The translations under genes and the position numbers were made by a program. This document shows, one piece after another, positions 46,993 to 55,393 of a stretch of DNA of 64,000 nucleotides. The stretch lies in the NCBI RefSeq assembly GCF_000005505.3, contig NC_016135.3, positions 9,952,613 through 10,016,612 on the forward strand, in the 5' to 3' direction. Position 1 is the stretch's first letter. Every line of letters begins with the position of its first letter. Below the pieces are notes generated by a model. The model made no database searches. It worked only from the letters and a program-made list of their open reading frames with translations, and was not told the origin of the DNA. Origin of the DNA: Brachypodium distachyon. Taxonomy: Eukaryota; Streptophyta; Magnoliopsida; Poales; Poaceae.

Positions 46993-47072
46993 ATACCCAG
47001 TCGTCAGTGTTTTCCCGTTTCGTTGACGGAATATACTGACGACTGGGTATTGTGATCACCTATGGTGATCAC
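46993..47072 (+). ncRNA. Tandem hairpin segment after module 5 (candidate small RNA)
   Basis: ATACCCAGTCGTCAGT (46993-47008) is the perfect complement of ACTGACGACTGGGTAT (47035-47050), a 16-bp stem with a 26-nt loop. Right after it GTGATCACC-TAT-GGTGATCAC (47052-47072) forms a 9-bp stem. A transcript starting 25-30 bp after the CATAAAAAGG box would begin with these hairpins. The loop contains TTTT, which Pol III could read as a terminator, so transcription through both stems is not assured. I recognise no known RNA family. Confidence 0.35.
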
Positions 47073-47363
47073 TATCTGTGGCGGTTCTCTTGGACACCCG
47101 CCATTGGTAGCTTTTAGGGTTTCCATGGGCAGCGCCAGTGGCGGTGGTTATCACCGCCACTAATGATGGACCACCAGTGGCGATGACTTTTTTCGGGACA
47201 CTATTCACCGCCACTGGTGGTGAGGCACCAGTGGCGGTGATTATCACCGCCACTGGTGGCGCTCGTGGATGCCTCGAGAGGCCTCCAGTGGCGGTGTGTT
47301 TTTTGGTCCGTTTCAACCGCCACTGGAGGGGGATCACGGATGGGGTTTTCTGTAGTAGTGTAC

Positions 47364-47815
47364 GCAAGTCCTCAAAGGATTCTACTCCGTCCATCCGAAT
47401 TGCGACTTTCCCCCCCTAAGTCCGGAACGTTTGTGCGGGTTAGTCTAGTTTGTGAAGGAAATGCAACCTCAGATTCTTGGATTGTGTTTTCCTATTAACA
47501 CCATCTCTATGTACCCATTTGATGAAATGATCCAAGATTTCAAGTTCTCTAGACCATCCGTCGTGTGATTTGAGGCATCGCCCCCTCCTGCGGGCCAGCT
47601 CGTGGCGTCTACGGGATAGCTTTTCACCAAAACTTGTGTTCTCAAGTCACTTTACTCTACCTTTGTGTTCTACTGGCACATGGGGACATAAAAAACCAAA
47701 AGGCTAACCAAGTCATCAAAGGATTCTTCTCCCTCGATCTGAATTACGTGTTTTCCTCACTCTAGGGCTTGGGTTTGAATGTTCCTTAGTGTTTTGTTAC
47801 TAGTTTTTCACCAAA
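47364..47815. repeat. Tandem array of about 340-bp units (right part)
   Basis: The same unit landmarks as at 36720-38359 continue directly after the inner CACTA element: CCCCCCTAAGTCCGGAAC near 47415, ATTTCAAGTTCTCTAGACCAT near 47537 and CACATGGGGACAT near 47676. It ends where the outer element's GCCGGC repeats resume near 47820. Confidence 0.85.
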
Positions 47816-47819
47816 ACGG

Positions 47820-48215
47820 CCGCCGGCAATGAGTAATTAGTTTTCTTTATTTTATAAGTATGAATTGGGTTCAATCTAAATAACATATATATCGCTCTAT
47901 GTGTTTACAATATGCTTGATTTACATCACAAAACAAACAAAAAAGGAAAAAAAAAAGCTTTGCCTGCGGCTATTCTGCGGGCCTTCGGCAAAGCCACCTT
48001 TGCCGGCGGCTATTTTTCGGGGCCGCCGGCAAAGTGTTAATTTGTTTATTTTTTCTTCAGTTCAAATAAAAAAAGGCCTCGGAGCCGCTGGCAAAGGATT
48101 TTTTTTTTCTTCCCGTTCAGTTCGAAGTGGATTCTAGGGAAAAAAAAGCTGGATGGGAAGAAAAAAAGTAATAACCTTTGCCGGCGGCCTTTTCTCGGGG
48201 CCGTCGGCAAAGGTT
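47820..48215. repeat. Internal GCCGGCGGC repeat cluster of the outer CACTA element
   Basis: Copies of TTTGCCGGCGGCT…GCCGCCGGCAAAG at 48000-48035 and 48176-48212, plus degenerate ones at 47818 and 47960-47995, just upstream of the transposon exons. Confidence 0.75.
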
Positions 48216-48233
48216 ATTATTTTTTGTGTGCAG

Positions 48234-48831
48234 AGTATGGTGGGGGCTCAGGTGCAATCTCAGATGGAGGCTCAGGTGCAGTCTCAGATGGAGGCTCAGG
48301 TGCAGTCACAGATGGAGGCTCAGAGGCAGGCTCAGGATGCTCAGATCCAGGCTCAGGTGGCGGCTCAGGTCCAGGCTTAGATGCAGGCTTAGATGGCTTA
48401 GATGCAGGCTCAGATGCAGGCCGCACTAAGGGCTCAGTACGACCACCTGAGGGTATGTTTACCGCACATAATAGCCAAGAAAGCGTGGTATTAGTTCCGT
48501 AACTGCAACTCTTTGTCTTTTCAATATGCAGCTGTACCTCGCCGCCACCTCTCAAGAGCCGCCTACAGCACCACCGCCGTTCGACTTGGCGTTTGTCAAT
48601 CTCTAGATTGAGCATGCTCCACAGCCTTCTCCACAGACTCTGGTGAGTTCACTCGAAACATTTCAATCTCCATTCATGAGCCTTCTTGCTTTCGTTGAGG
48701 GTTGGGGTCAATGCCCAATCATCTGTGCAACAGCATCAATCCGACCGTGGCTCGAACGACCCTTCTTCACACGCGAGCCTTGCTGGAGGCAACCCTCCTG
48801 GCCAGTCACCTGCTCCTAGGCACTGACTCGG
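48234..48831 (+). pseudogene. C-terminal exons of a CACTA TNPA-like gene (outer element)
   Basis: Exon A (from 48234, after a GTGTGCAG acceptor) encodes about eight imperfect repeats of QVQSQMEA-type, a feature of the C terminus of plant Transposase_24-like proteins, then AALRAQYDHLR before a GTATG donor near 48452. Exon B (48532-48642) encodes LYLAATSQEPPTAPPPFDLAF, and a last segment ends at a GTAAGT donor (48832). In-frame TAG codons stand at 48378-48380 and twice more where the repeat phase has CAG, and exon B has one TAG. The N-terminal part of the gene is missing. Confidence 0.6.
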
Positions 48832-48936
48832 GTAAGTTGCCACAAACTTGTCTCATCTCGAGGTTCGTTGTTTTAAAAACTTACTTTCTTGTCTCCACAC
48901 GTAGAACTGCGTAACCTAACATCACATAGTGACATA

Positions 48937-49800
48937 GATTCCTTTTTAGAACCAAGAGGGCTCACTTGGCTCCAAAATGTTGCCTTGGTGGCATTTTTGG
49001 GCATTTGGCTCCAAAATGCCACCAGGGCACAATTTTGGAGCCAATATGGCTTGGCTCCAAAATTGTGCCTTGGTGGCATTTTGGAGCCAAGATGGCCCAA
49101 AAATTGCACCAAGTCACCATTTTGGAACCAAATGAGCCATAAATGGGTCAAAAATGGCACCAAGGCAACATTTTGGAGCCAATATTCCTCATTTGGCTCC
49201 AAAATTGTGCCTTGGTGGCATTTTGGAGCCAAATGGCCCAAAAATGGCACCAAGACACCATTTTGGAGCCAAATCAGTCATATTGGCTCCAAGAGGGTGC
49301 ATTGGTGCCATTTTTTGGTTATATTGGCTCCAAAATGCTACCAGGGCATCATTTTGGAGCCAAAAGAGCCATATAAGAGTCATAAAAAATGGTACCAAGG
49401 CATCATTTTGGAGCCAAATGAGCAATATTGGCTCCAACATGGTGTCATTTTTGGGCCATTTGGCTCCAAAATGCCACCAAGGCACCATTTTGCAGCCAAA
49501 TGAGCCAGGTTGGCTCCATATTTTGGAGCCATGGTGGCATAATGGAGCGAAATGGCTCGTTTTGTAGCCAAAATGGTGCCTTGGTGGCATTTTTGTGCCA
49601 TTTGGCACATTTGTGCGACCAAGGCACCATCTTGGAGCCAAATAAGCCATATTTGCTCCAAATGGTACCATTGTGCCATTCTAGAGCATTTAGGGGTCAT
49701 TTGGCTCCAAAATTGTGCCTTGGTGACATTTTTGGAGCCAAATGAGCAATATTTGCTCAAAAATGATTCCATTGCACCATTTTTGATCCAAATGGCTAAG
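48937..49800. repeat. Alternating TTGGCTCCAAAA / TTTTGGAGCCAA array
   Basis: About 860 bp in which TTGGCTCCAAAATG and its complement alternate, usually with TGCCTTGGTGGCA or TGGTACCAAGGCA between them, so that many sub-units of about 40 bp are themselves near-palindromes (for example around 49049-49088). More than twenty half-sites are present. Open frames occur on both strands only because the repeat lacks stops; they read as meaningless WSQ/LQN repeats. Confidence 0.85.
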
Positions 49801-50154
49801 TTCCGCTTCAAATACTACAATTGTCACTTCAATTCCTTTCTTTATATCTAATTATGCTATTCTAACTCCATTTCATAGGTTTCTACTGGTGCAATGGGTG
49901 GTGGATGTTGAAGGTGCCCGAGTCACCATCTTGTCGTGTATGAACACTAGCTACCTTGTAATATATATATGTTGCTACCATGCATGTGATGAACACTTGT
50001 AATACTTTTGTTGTGAGATATGTGATGTTTTCGGACTTTCATGAGATGTTTATATATATGCTTGTGATGTGAATGCGTCGATGATTTTTTGTGGATGTAT
50101 TGTGTGTGTGTGTGCTGTGAAAATATTTCAAATTGCTGAGATAAAAAAAAATAT

Positions 50155-50645
50155 CCTATGCCGACGGCCAAAGGCCTGGCCGCCGGCAAAGGCTGAACAC
50201 GGGCACGCACCAGATCGTGCCACGTGCCCACCCTTTGCCGGCGGCTTTTTCCCTGGCCGCCGGCAAAGGCCCGACCCTTTGCCGGCGACTATTTCCCAGC
50301 AAAGACCCCTGCCTTTGCCTGCGGCCAGAGAAAAAGCCGCCGGCAAAGGCCCGACAGGTGGGCCCAGCCGTGGCACGCGCGGCCAGCTCGCGGCGTGCCA
50401 CGTGCCGACCCTTTGCCGGTGGCTTTTTCCCTGGCTGCCGGCAAAGCCCCGACAGGTGGGCCCAGCCGTTAACGGCACCGCATGCCGTGATCTCCTTTTC
50501 TTTGCCGGAGGCCGTCGTTTCGGCCGCCGGCAAAGGCTTTGCTGACGGGCCCGTGAAAAAGCCGCCGGCAAAGATTTCTTTGCCGGTGATCCTCCGTGCC
50601 GACGGCCTTTGCCGGCGGCCCCGAAAAAAGGCCACCGGCAAAGCC
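50155..50645. repeat. Right subterminal repeats of the outer CACTA element
   Basis: Dense TTTGCCGGCGGC / GCCGCCGGCAAAG pairs, for example 50233-50270, 50334-50350 and 50606-50643. An ACCCTTTGCCGGCGGCTTTT…GCCGGCAAAGCCCGACAGGTGGG…GCCACGTGCC unit is present at least twice (50220-50360 and 50395-50470). Confidence 0.85.
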
Positions 50646-53600
50646 TTAATAATTACCCGCAAATAATAGGGAATGGGAATTTACAATTGGCAATATTAGG
50701 GAGGGGAATGGGAATTTAGAGGAGGGAGTTTCGAGAAGATTAGATGTGGAAATTGATTTTTAGTCTCAATCTATCGTCTGGTATGGGATAAGAAATATGC
50801 GTGGGAGTTAACGGGAAAACTAGCTGTGTACGCGCAACAATTGTTTCTATTCTTCTTCCAATCCACAGCCAACATGCACGCATGCCAAAATGGGACACCT
50901 TGATCTTTTTTTCTTCTTATTATACAAACTTTGTTTTTTGTGTAACACAACTAAAAATTAATACATATTTCTTCTACACTACATGAGATTTTTGAATATT
51001 AATCACAAATATTTCACAGGCCTTCTCGGGACCAGATAAAAACGCAATCATCATTTATTAACTCAGAAGGTATATACGTTCACCATTTTTTTAGAAAATC
51101 CTGCAATCTTGAGACCATCAAGCATTAGATTGATCGAAGACCAAGGTTGCTAGAAATAGAAAAGGAGAAGGTAGACTGGCAATATTAGGGACGGATGATG
51201 CAAGGTATCTTCAATCTTCAACCTGTCAATAAGAGAGAAGAAACTGAAATAACCTGGACGAATTAATCCCAAATCTCTAGATCAGCCTTTGTAAAGGCAC
51301 CAACACTGCAAGCACGCAATATCAGTAGTTATACATCCCAATCAAGAACCTGCGTCGCACCAAATCCACTCCACATATCCAAGAGATAAATTGGAAAATT
51401 TTGCAAAGCGTGGCTGGGAGCAAGTTACTTAATCAAGGAAAAAGGAGAGGGATTAGTGTAGGTGATGCACGAACACATCGTGCCGTTGGCGTCTACACCG
51501 TGGGCTAGCAGCACACGGGCATGCATGCTCCCGCCGGAACTGCCGAAGTGCAGCGAGCCCATGTCAGAGCCGCTAACGGCATCCAGCTTTTCAGCGAAGC
51601 GGCGTCCCTCCGCGCCCTCGCCGCCCCTGCAATCGCAAGCAAAACGGATCCATCGGCAAAATGGAAACAGATAAATTGTTGGCGCGGCCTTCCCATCGCC
51701 TACCTCGCTCTCTGTCGCCGTCGCCCAGTCGTCGCGCTGCCCGGCACGGGCCTTGGGCCAAGATCCTCTTGGGGGGCGCCACAGCTACCTGGCAGTGGCC
51801 GGAGCCCGGAGGTCGTCATCCGGTGTCTCCTCTCCGACCTCACCCGCGAAGGAACAGAGCCCATCGCCTCCCCGCGCTTCCACCCGCCACGCAGCGACGT
51901 ATCCAGGGGAGCCCTGCAAGAACGACCTCCCCAACAGCAGCTGCCAGGAACGGGGTAGACCAGCGACCGTCATCGGAAATGATCTTCGGCGGCCTACCCT
52001 ATAAAAAGGTGAGAAAAGAAGCTGCGAGAACGTCGGTCGGAAATGCCAGCGCACAACCTCTAGAAAAATCCAGCCAGCCAATGCACCACGGATGCATGCG
52101 TGTCACATTGCAAAACCTTAGTCGCTGACTATGGCCCTGTGCATGCAACCCCGTGGCTTTCCGAATAACGAGGAACTACGCTGCGCCTCGGTGGAGCAAG
52201 GAGAGGCCGAAGAATCCTTCGGCTTTAGGATTTGGATGTTATTCTATTCCACCATTTTGTTTGAGGGAGTTCATGGGGCGAGGCGGGGAACATGATGCGG
52301 CGATCTATCTACTCCATAGCAGATTTGTCAAGACAAAAAAAAAATCTAATTTACCTTTCTAAATAGATGGTCAGATTTGTGAGGTACTCATCTCCTTCGA
52401 AGGAGTATCAGGTAATCTAAAAATTCTCAGACACGAAGCAAACGGTTTATGTGAGACTTTATCTCATCATACGTACGCAATCCTGGACCTGTTGTAACCC
52501 TTTATGGTTAATAGCTGAGACAACAACCGATCTGTCAGACTCCAAGATCAGAGAAATGGGATCAGTGTTAGGGAATAGGGATGAACTGAATTCCAGTCAA
52601 ACAAACCATCGCATCATAAGAACGTCCAGAAGCACGACAGCCCGCCCACAGTACCTTGTCAAGATGGTCTCTAGCAATGTAACCAACAAGAAGATTTTTA
52701 CAATACCCGGTACTTCTTAAAATGGATTGGAGTATCAAATAAATCTGACCGTTCATTTTACAAGGGCGTTTTAGACTTTCTGCTTCTTTATGGAACTGCA
52801 CGGCTCAATTCTTCGTCGCGCTGCCCCTTTCCTCCGTCTTCAATATAATCGTCCAGGGCAAACAAATCCTCGATGGAACTTTCACTAGAAACAGTCAATT
52901 GATGATTGATGAGATGGAGGGAATAACAAGACAACGGCAAACTACTACTTTCTGAACTTCTGATTGGAAAAATGAAGTTCCGAAGAAGATCAAGCAACAG
53001 TGCTTTCTGGTGAAATCCCTCCATTATTTTTCCAAGGAACACACGCATGATAATTAATCACCGAATGATGCCATGGGGGGATTCCATTTTGACCTTCAAC
53101 CTCACGTGATACTACTCACAAAACCCAACGATGATTCGGGGAAGAGTTTTGTTGGCAAAAGCCTTAATTCACGTCCAGAATTTGGACCAGTACAACTTAG
53201 CCTGAGAAGACCCTGCAAGGGCGGCGGCGGGCAATACCTAGGGTTTTTCCTTGGGCCAAGAAACCATGGCACCAGGAGTGGCAGGGCGTGCTGGAGATCA
53301 TCAACGAGCAGCCTGGGCGAGACGTGGTCGGCGGCGGCAGCGAGGAACCAACCAGCGGCAGCGATAAATCTAGGAACGACGGGAGAGGAGACTCTGGGAT
53401 TACGGTTTTACCCTTAAAACAGAAGTACTCCGTGGCTTTTGGAGGTAGCATTTCTTCAAACTATAGTCAGAGTACCAACTAAAATTAGCCATTAGATCGG
53501 GATGAATAAACGGCTTATATTAATTTTAGGATAGTGTAAAAGAGCTCAACAACAAAGCTATTACCACTAATTAACCCGGAGGAAGGAGGCATCAACACTT

Positions 53601-55182
53601 ATTTTCACCCATCCCTTGTCATGTGGCTTCAACTCGCCTATTGCTCAAAAGTCGAGGAGCAGTGTATCCACCTGCGGACAGACAAGACAAGAATTTCCAA
53701 TTGCCGCCAAAGGCTATTTTCCTTTTTTTTTAAACAACAGCCTTGCCGTTTAGCATCAACCCTCGAAGATATCTCTCAAGGAAATTAGCAGAGTCGGCGA
53801 TCTTGCAATCGCCTTTGTCCTGGACGACATTGCATCTTAGGTGCAACATTCTCCGGAGAACCATTGAGATTAGCGTTAGATAACTGAATAAGAAGCCAAA
53901 CTGGTCCTGAATATTTGAAACTGCTTTCAAATGGCAAACTCCACTTTTTCCTCAGCTGAGTCCTCAAGGCCTGTGCTGTAGTGCACTCAACGGTAGCATG
54001 GAGAAACTGCCCAACACACAAGACTACAAGACATTAGACATGACAACGGTGAGACATTAAGCGGACCATGAAACACAAGACGATTAAAAAGATGATACTA
54101 AAAAAATTCCTACAAACATATCAATATGTGATATAATTTTGAAGATCTTGTCATGTTGAACACAGTGATAAAACTGCTCGCAATTTGGGCGTACAACTCA
54201 CAAATCAGCTAAATAATAAGACCTGAGTCGCAGACGAGTACGTAGGCCGCAGGGCATCGAATCTTGCGGTTTAATCTCTGATGAGTTAGAGTATAGCCAC
54301 CATCCTAACTATCCAACTAATGGTTGATTCTCCTTTCTACTTTTTACATACGTTATTATTTTTAAGAGGAATAAGGAAATTTATTTTCCTAAAAGAAAAC
54401 GAAGGAAAATGGTTTTTTAGAGGTGCTCAACCGGGGTCTTTTTTTTTTTGACAGCATGTCTGGGCTTTGTCGTTGGTTCCCAACTCTTGTGTAGTTGGCC
54501 AATTGGGCTGATGTAGTCTATCTACTTGTTTCTTTGAAGACAAAATATCTCTAGTTAGTGTAGGCATTACTCGGACGAACTCATTTGGGCCCCTTTTGGG
54601 CTGGATGATGTCTATTTTGTTTTTATCCGCACTTTGACCGACCCATCATCGCTCCCTGAACAAAAGATGCAACAGTTTGTCAAGAAAAAAATATCTATCA
54701 TGCTTCCTACAAGTAATAAGATATTGACATGTAATGACTAGTAAGTTATATACGGTAATTCGCATCACATTTGAGATTTTCACCGCATGATATATACGGA
54801 GTACTAAAAGGCGGGAGGCAAGTCGAAGCTAAGAGTAGCTAGAAGTGCTAATTATTGTGCAAAAACAAAACATAAGTCGCTTAGTGCTGAACTTGTGGGC
54901 AGCATACCGCTCTCCATTTCTTTCGTCCCACTTCGTTTCCCACACGCGTGTTTTCTTTTGTGGGTGCAGCGACAGTTATATATGTGGCGTGGCCAATCCC
55001 ACCTTCTTTCCGTGCGTGTGTACATGTGCTGATAATTATAGAAGCACAATCAATGTGTGTGGAACCAGGGGAACAGCATTACCCAATTACTAACGAATAC
55101 ACAAAAGGATCGGGACGGGCAGATCAACAAGCAAGGCATTGATCGAGTCCGTGAGTCCTACGCATAATTGCGCCTGAGTGTG
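50646..55182. other. Interval without a recognised gene
   Basis: 51470-51790 is GC-rich and has exon-like character on the minus strand (one frame near 51480-51615 reads SDMGSLHFGSSGGSMHARVLL without a stop), but I cannot assign it. 52788-53048 (minus) is an 86-codon frame starting MRVFLGKIMEGFHQ with no known motif. 53220-53400 is GC-rich and could be a first exon or promoter. 53730-54020 (minus) has two overlapping frames of 66 and 78 codons with no recognised domain. The rest is AT-rich and featureless. Confidence 0.35.
52788..53048 (-). CDS. Uncharacterised 86-codon open frame
   Basis: Begins MRVFLGKIMEGFHQKALLLDLL, has a serine/leucine-rich middle and an acidic end (DDYIEDGGKGQRDEEL). 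I do not recognise it. Its context is intergenic and no splice partners are obvious, so it may be chance or the tail of a decayed gene. Confidence 0.2.
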   Translation of the reverse strand: MRVFLGKIMEGFHQKALLLDLLRNFIFPIRSSESSSLPLSCYSLHLINHQLTVSSESSIEDLFALDDYIEDGGKGQRDEELSRAVP

Positions 55183-55393
55183 CTCCCTCCCTTCCGCTAT
55201 ATGGACCCCACGCATTCATAGGTTGAACATCTAACTAATGTAATATGAGTTTTATATCACAAAAATTATACGGTTAGAAACTTCAAATGTTCTACTTTTT
55301 AATGTATAATTTTTGTGATATAATAATCATGTTACATTAGTTAGATCTTCAACCTAAGAATGTGTTGGGCCCTTTATACCGAAACCGAGGGAG
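55183..55393. mobile_element. Longer foldback MITE with CTCCCTC ends
   Basis: About 211 bp. Outer ends CTCCCTCCCTTCCGCTATAT and the complement of …ATACCGAAACCGAGGGAG match with some changes. Inner arms pair over more than 40 bp (AGGTTGAACATCTAACTAATG with its counterpart TTAGTTAGATCTTCAACCT; TATATCACAAAAATTATAC with its complement). It is close to a complete hairpin and belongs to a different MITE family from the short Stowaway copies. Confidence 0.75.

Larger units (their letters stand above)
46140..47340. repeat. Right subterminal repeats of the inner CACTA element
   Basis: Repeated CAGTGGCGG / CCGCCACTGG in both orientations, densest at 46147-46260, 46480-46550 and 46750-47335 (for example 47138-47160, 47206-47218 and 47286-47328). 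The USE/TATA-like modules 3-5 are interleaved with them. Confidence 0.85.
38360..47360. mobile_element. Inner CACTA transposon, 9,001 bp
   Basis: The left tip reads CACTAATCCAGAAAATCCC (38360-38378). The complement of the right tip (47342-47360) reads CACTACTACAGAAAACCCC, so 16 of 19 positions agree. The target duplication TAC is perfect (38357-38359 and 47361-47363), and joining the flanks restores the phase of the host tandem array. Subterminal repeats of the type CAGTGGCGGGT / ACCCGCCACTG occupy both sides. Inside, on the minus strand, are a fragment of a TNP2-type transposase C terminus, a Transposase_24-like gene and a Ulp1-type protease gene, all damaged. This is a defective but recently recognisable element. 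Confidence 0.93.
35854..50645. mobile_element. Outer CACTA-like transposon, interrupted and truncated
   Basis: Dense inverted copies of TTTGCCGGCGGC / GCCGCCGGCAAAG mark both ends (35865-36360 and 50155-50645), with an internal cluster at 47820-48215. This is the subterminal repeat style of grass CACTA elements. The left tip reads CGCTACGGGAAAACCG after TAA, which resembles a CACTAC-GGAAAA terminus with one change. No matching right tip is seen after the last repeat near 50645, so that end is truncated or decayed. Without the 9.0-kb inner insertion the element is about 5.8 kb. It keeps only C-terminal exons of one transposon gene (48234-48831), so it could not move by itself. Confidence 0.75.

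Noticed and set aside
48937..49800. CRISPR-like array
   Set aside because: Repeats alternate in orientation, are degenerate, and have no unique spacers of constant length. The sequence is plant nuclear DNA.
48889..49811. Long open frames on both strands (up to 204 codons) in the TTGGCTCC array
   Set aside because: The repeat unit simply lacks stop codons in several frames. The products are repetitive WSQ/LQN strings on both strands at once, so they are not evidence of protein coding.
50128..50666. Overlapping open frames of 140-170 codons on both strands
   Set aside because: They lie over the GCCGGC subterminal repeats; the peptides (PPAKA, RRQR, LPAAF repeats) are translations of the DNA repeat.
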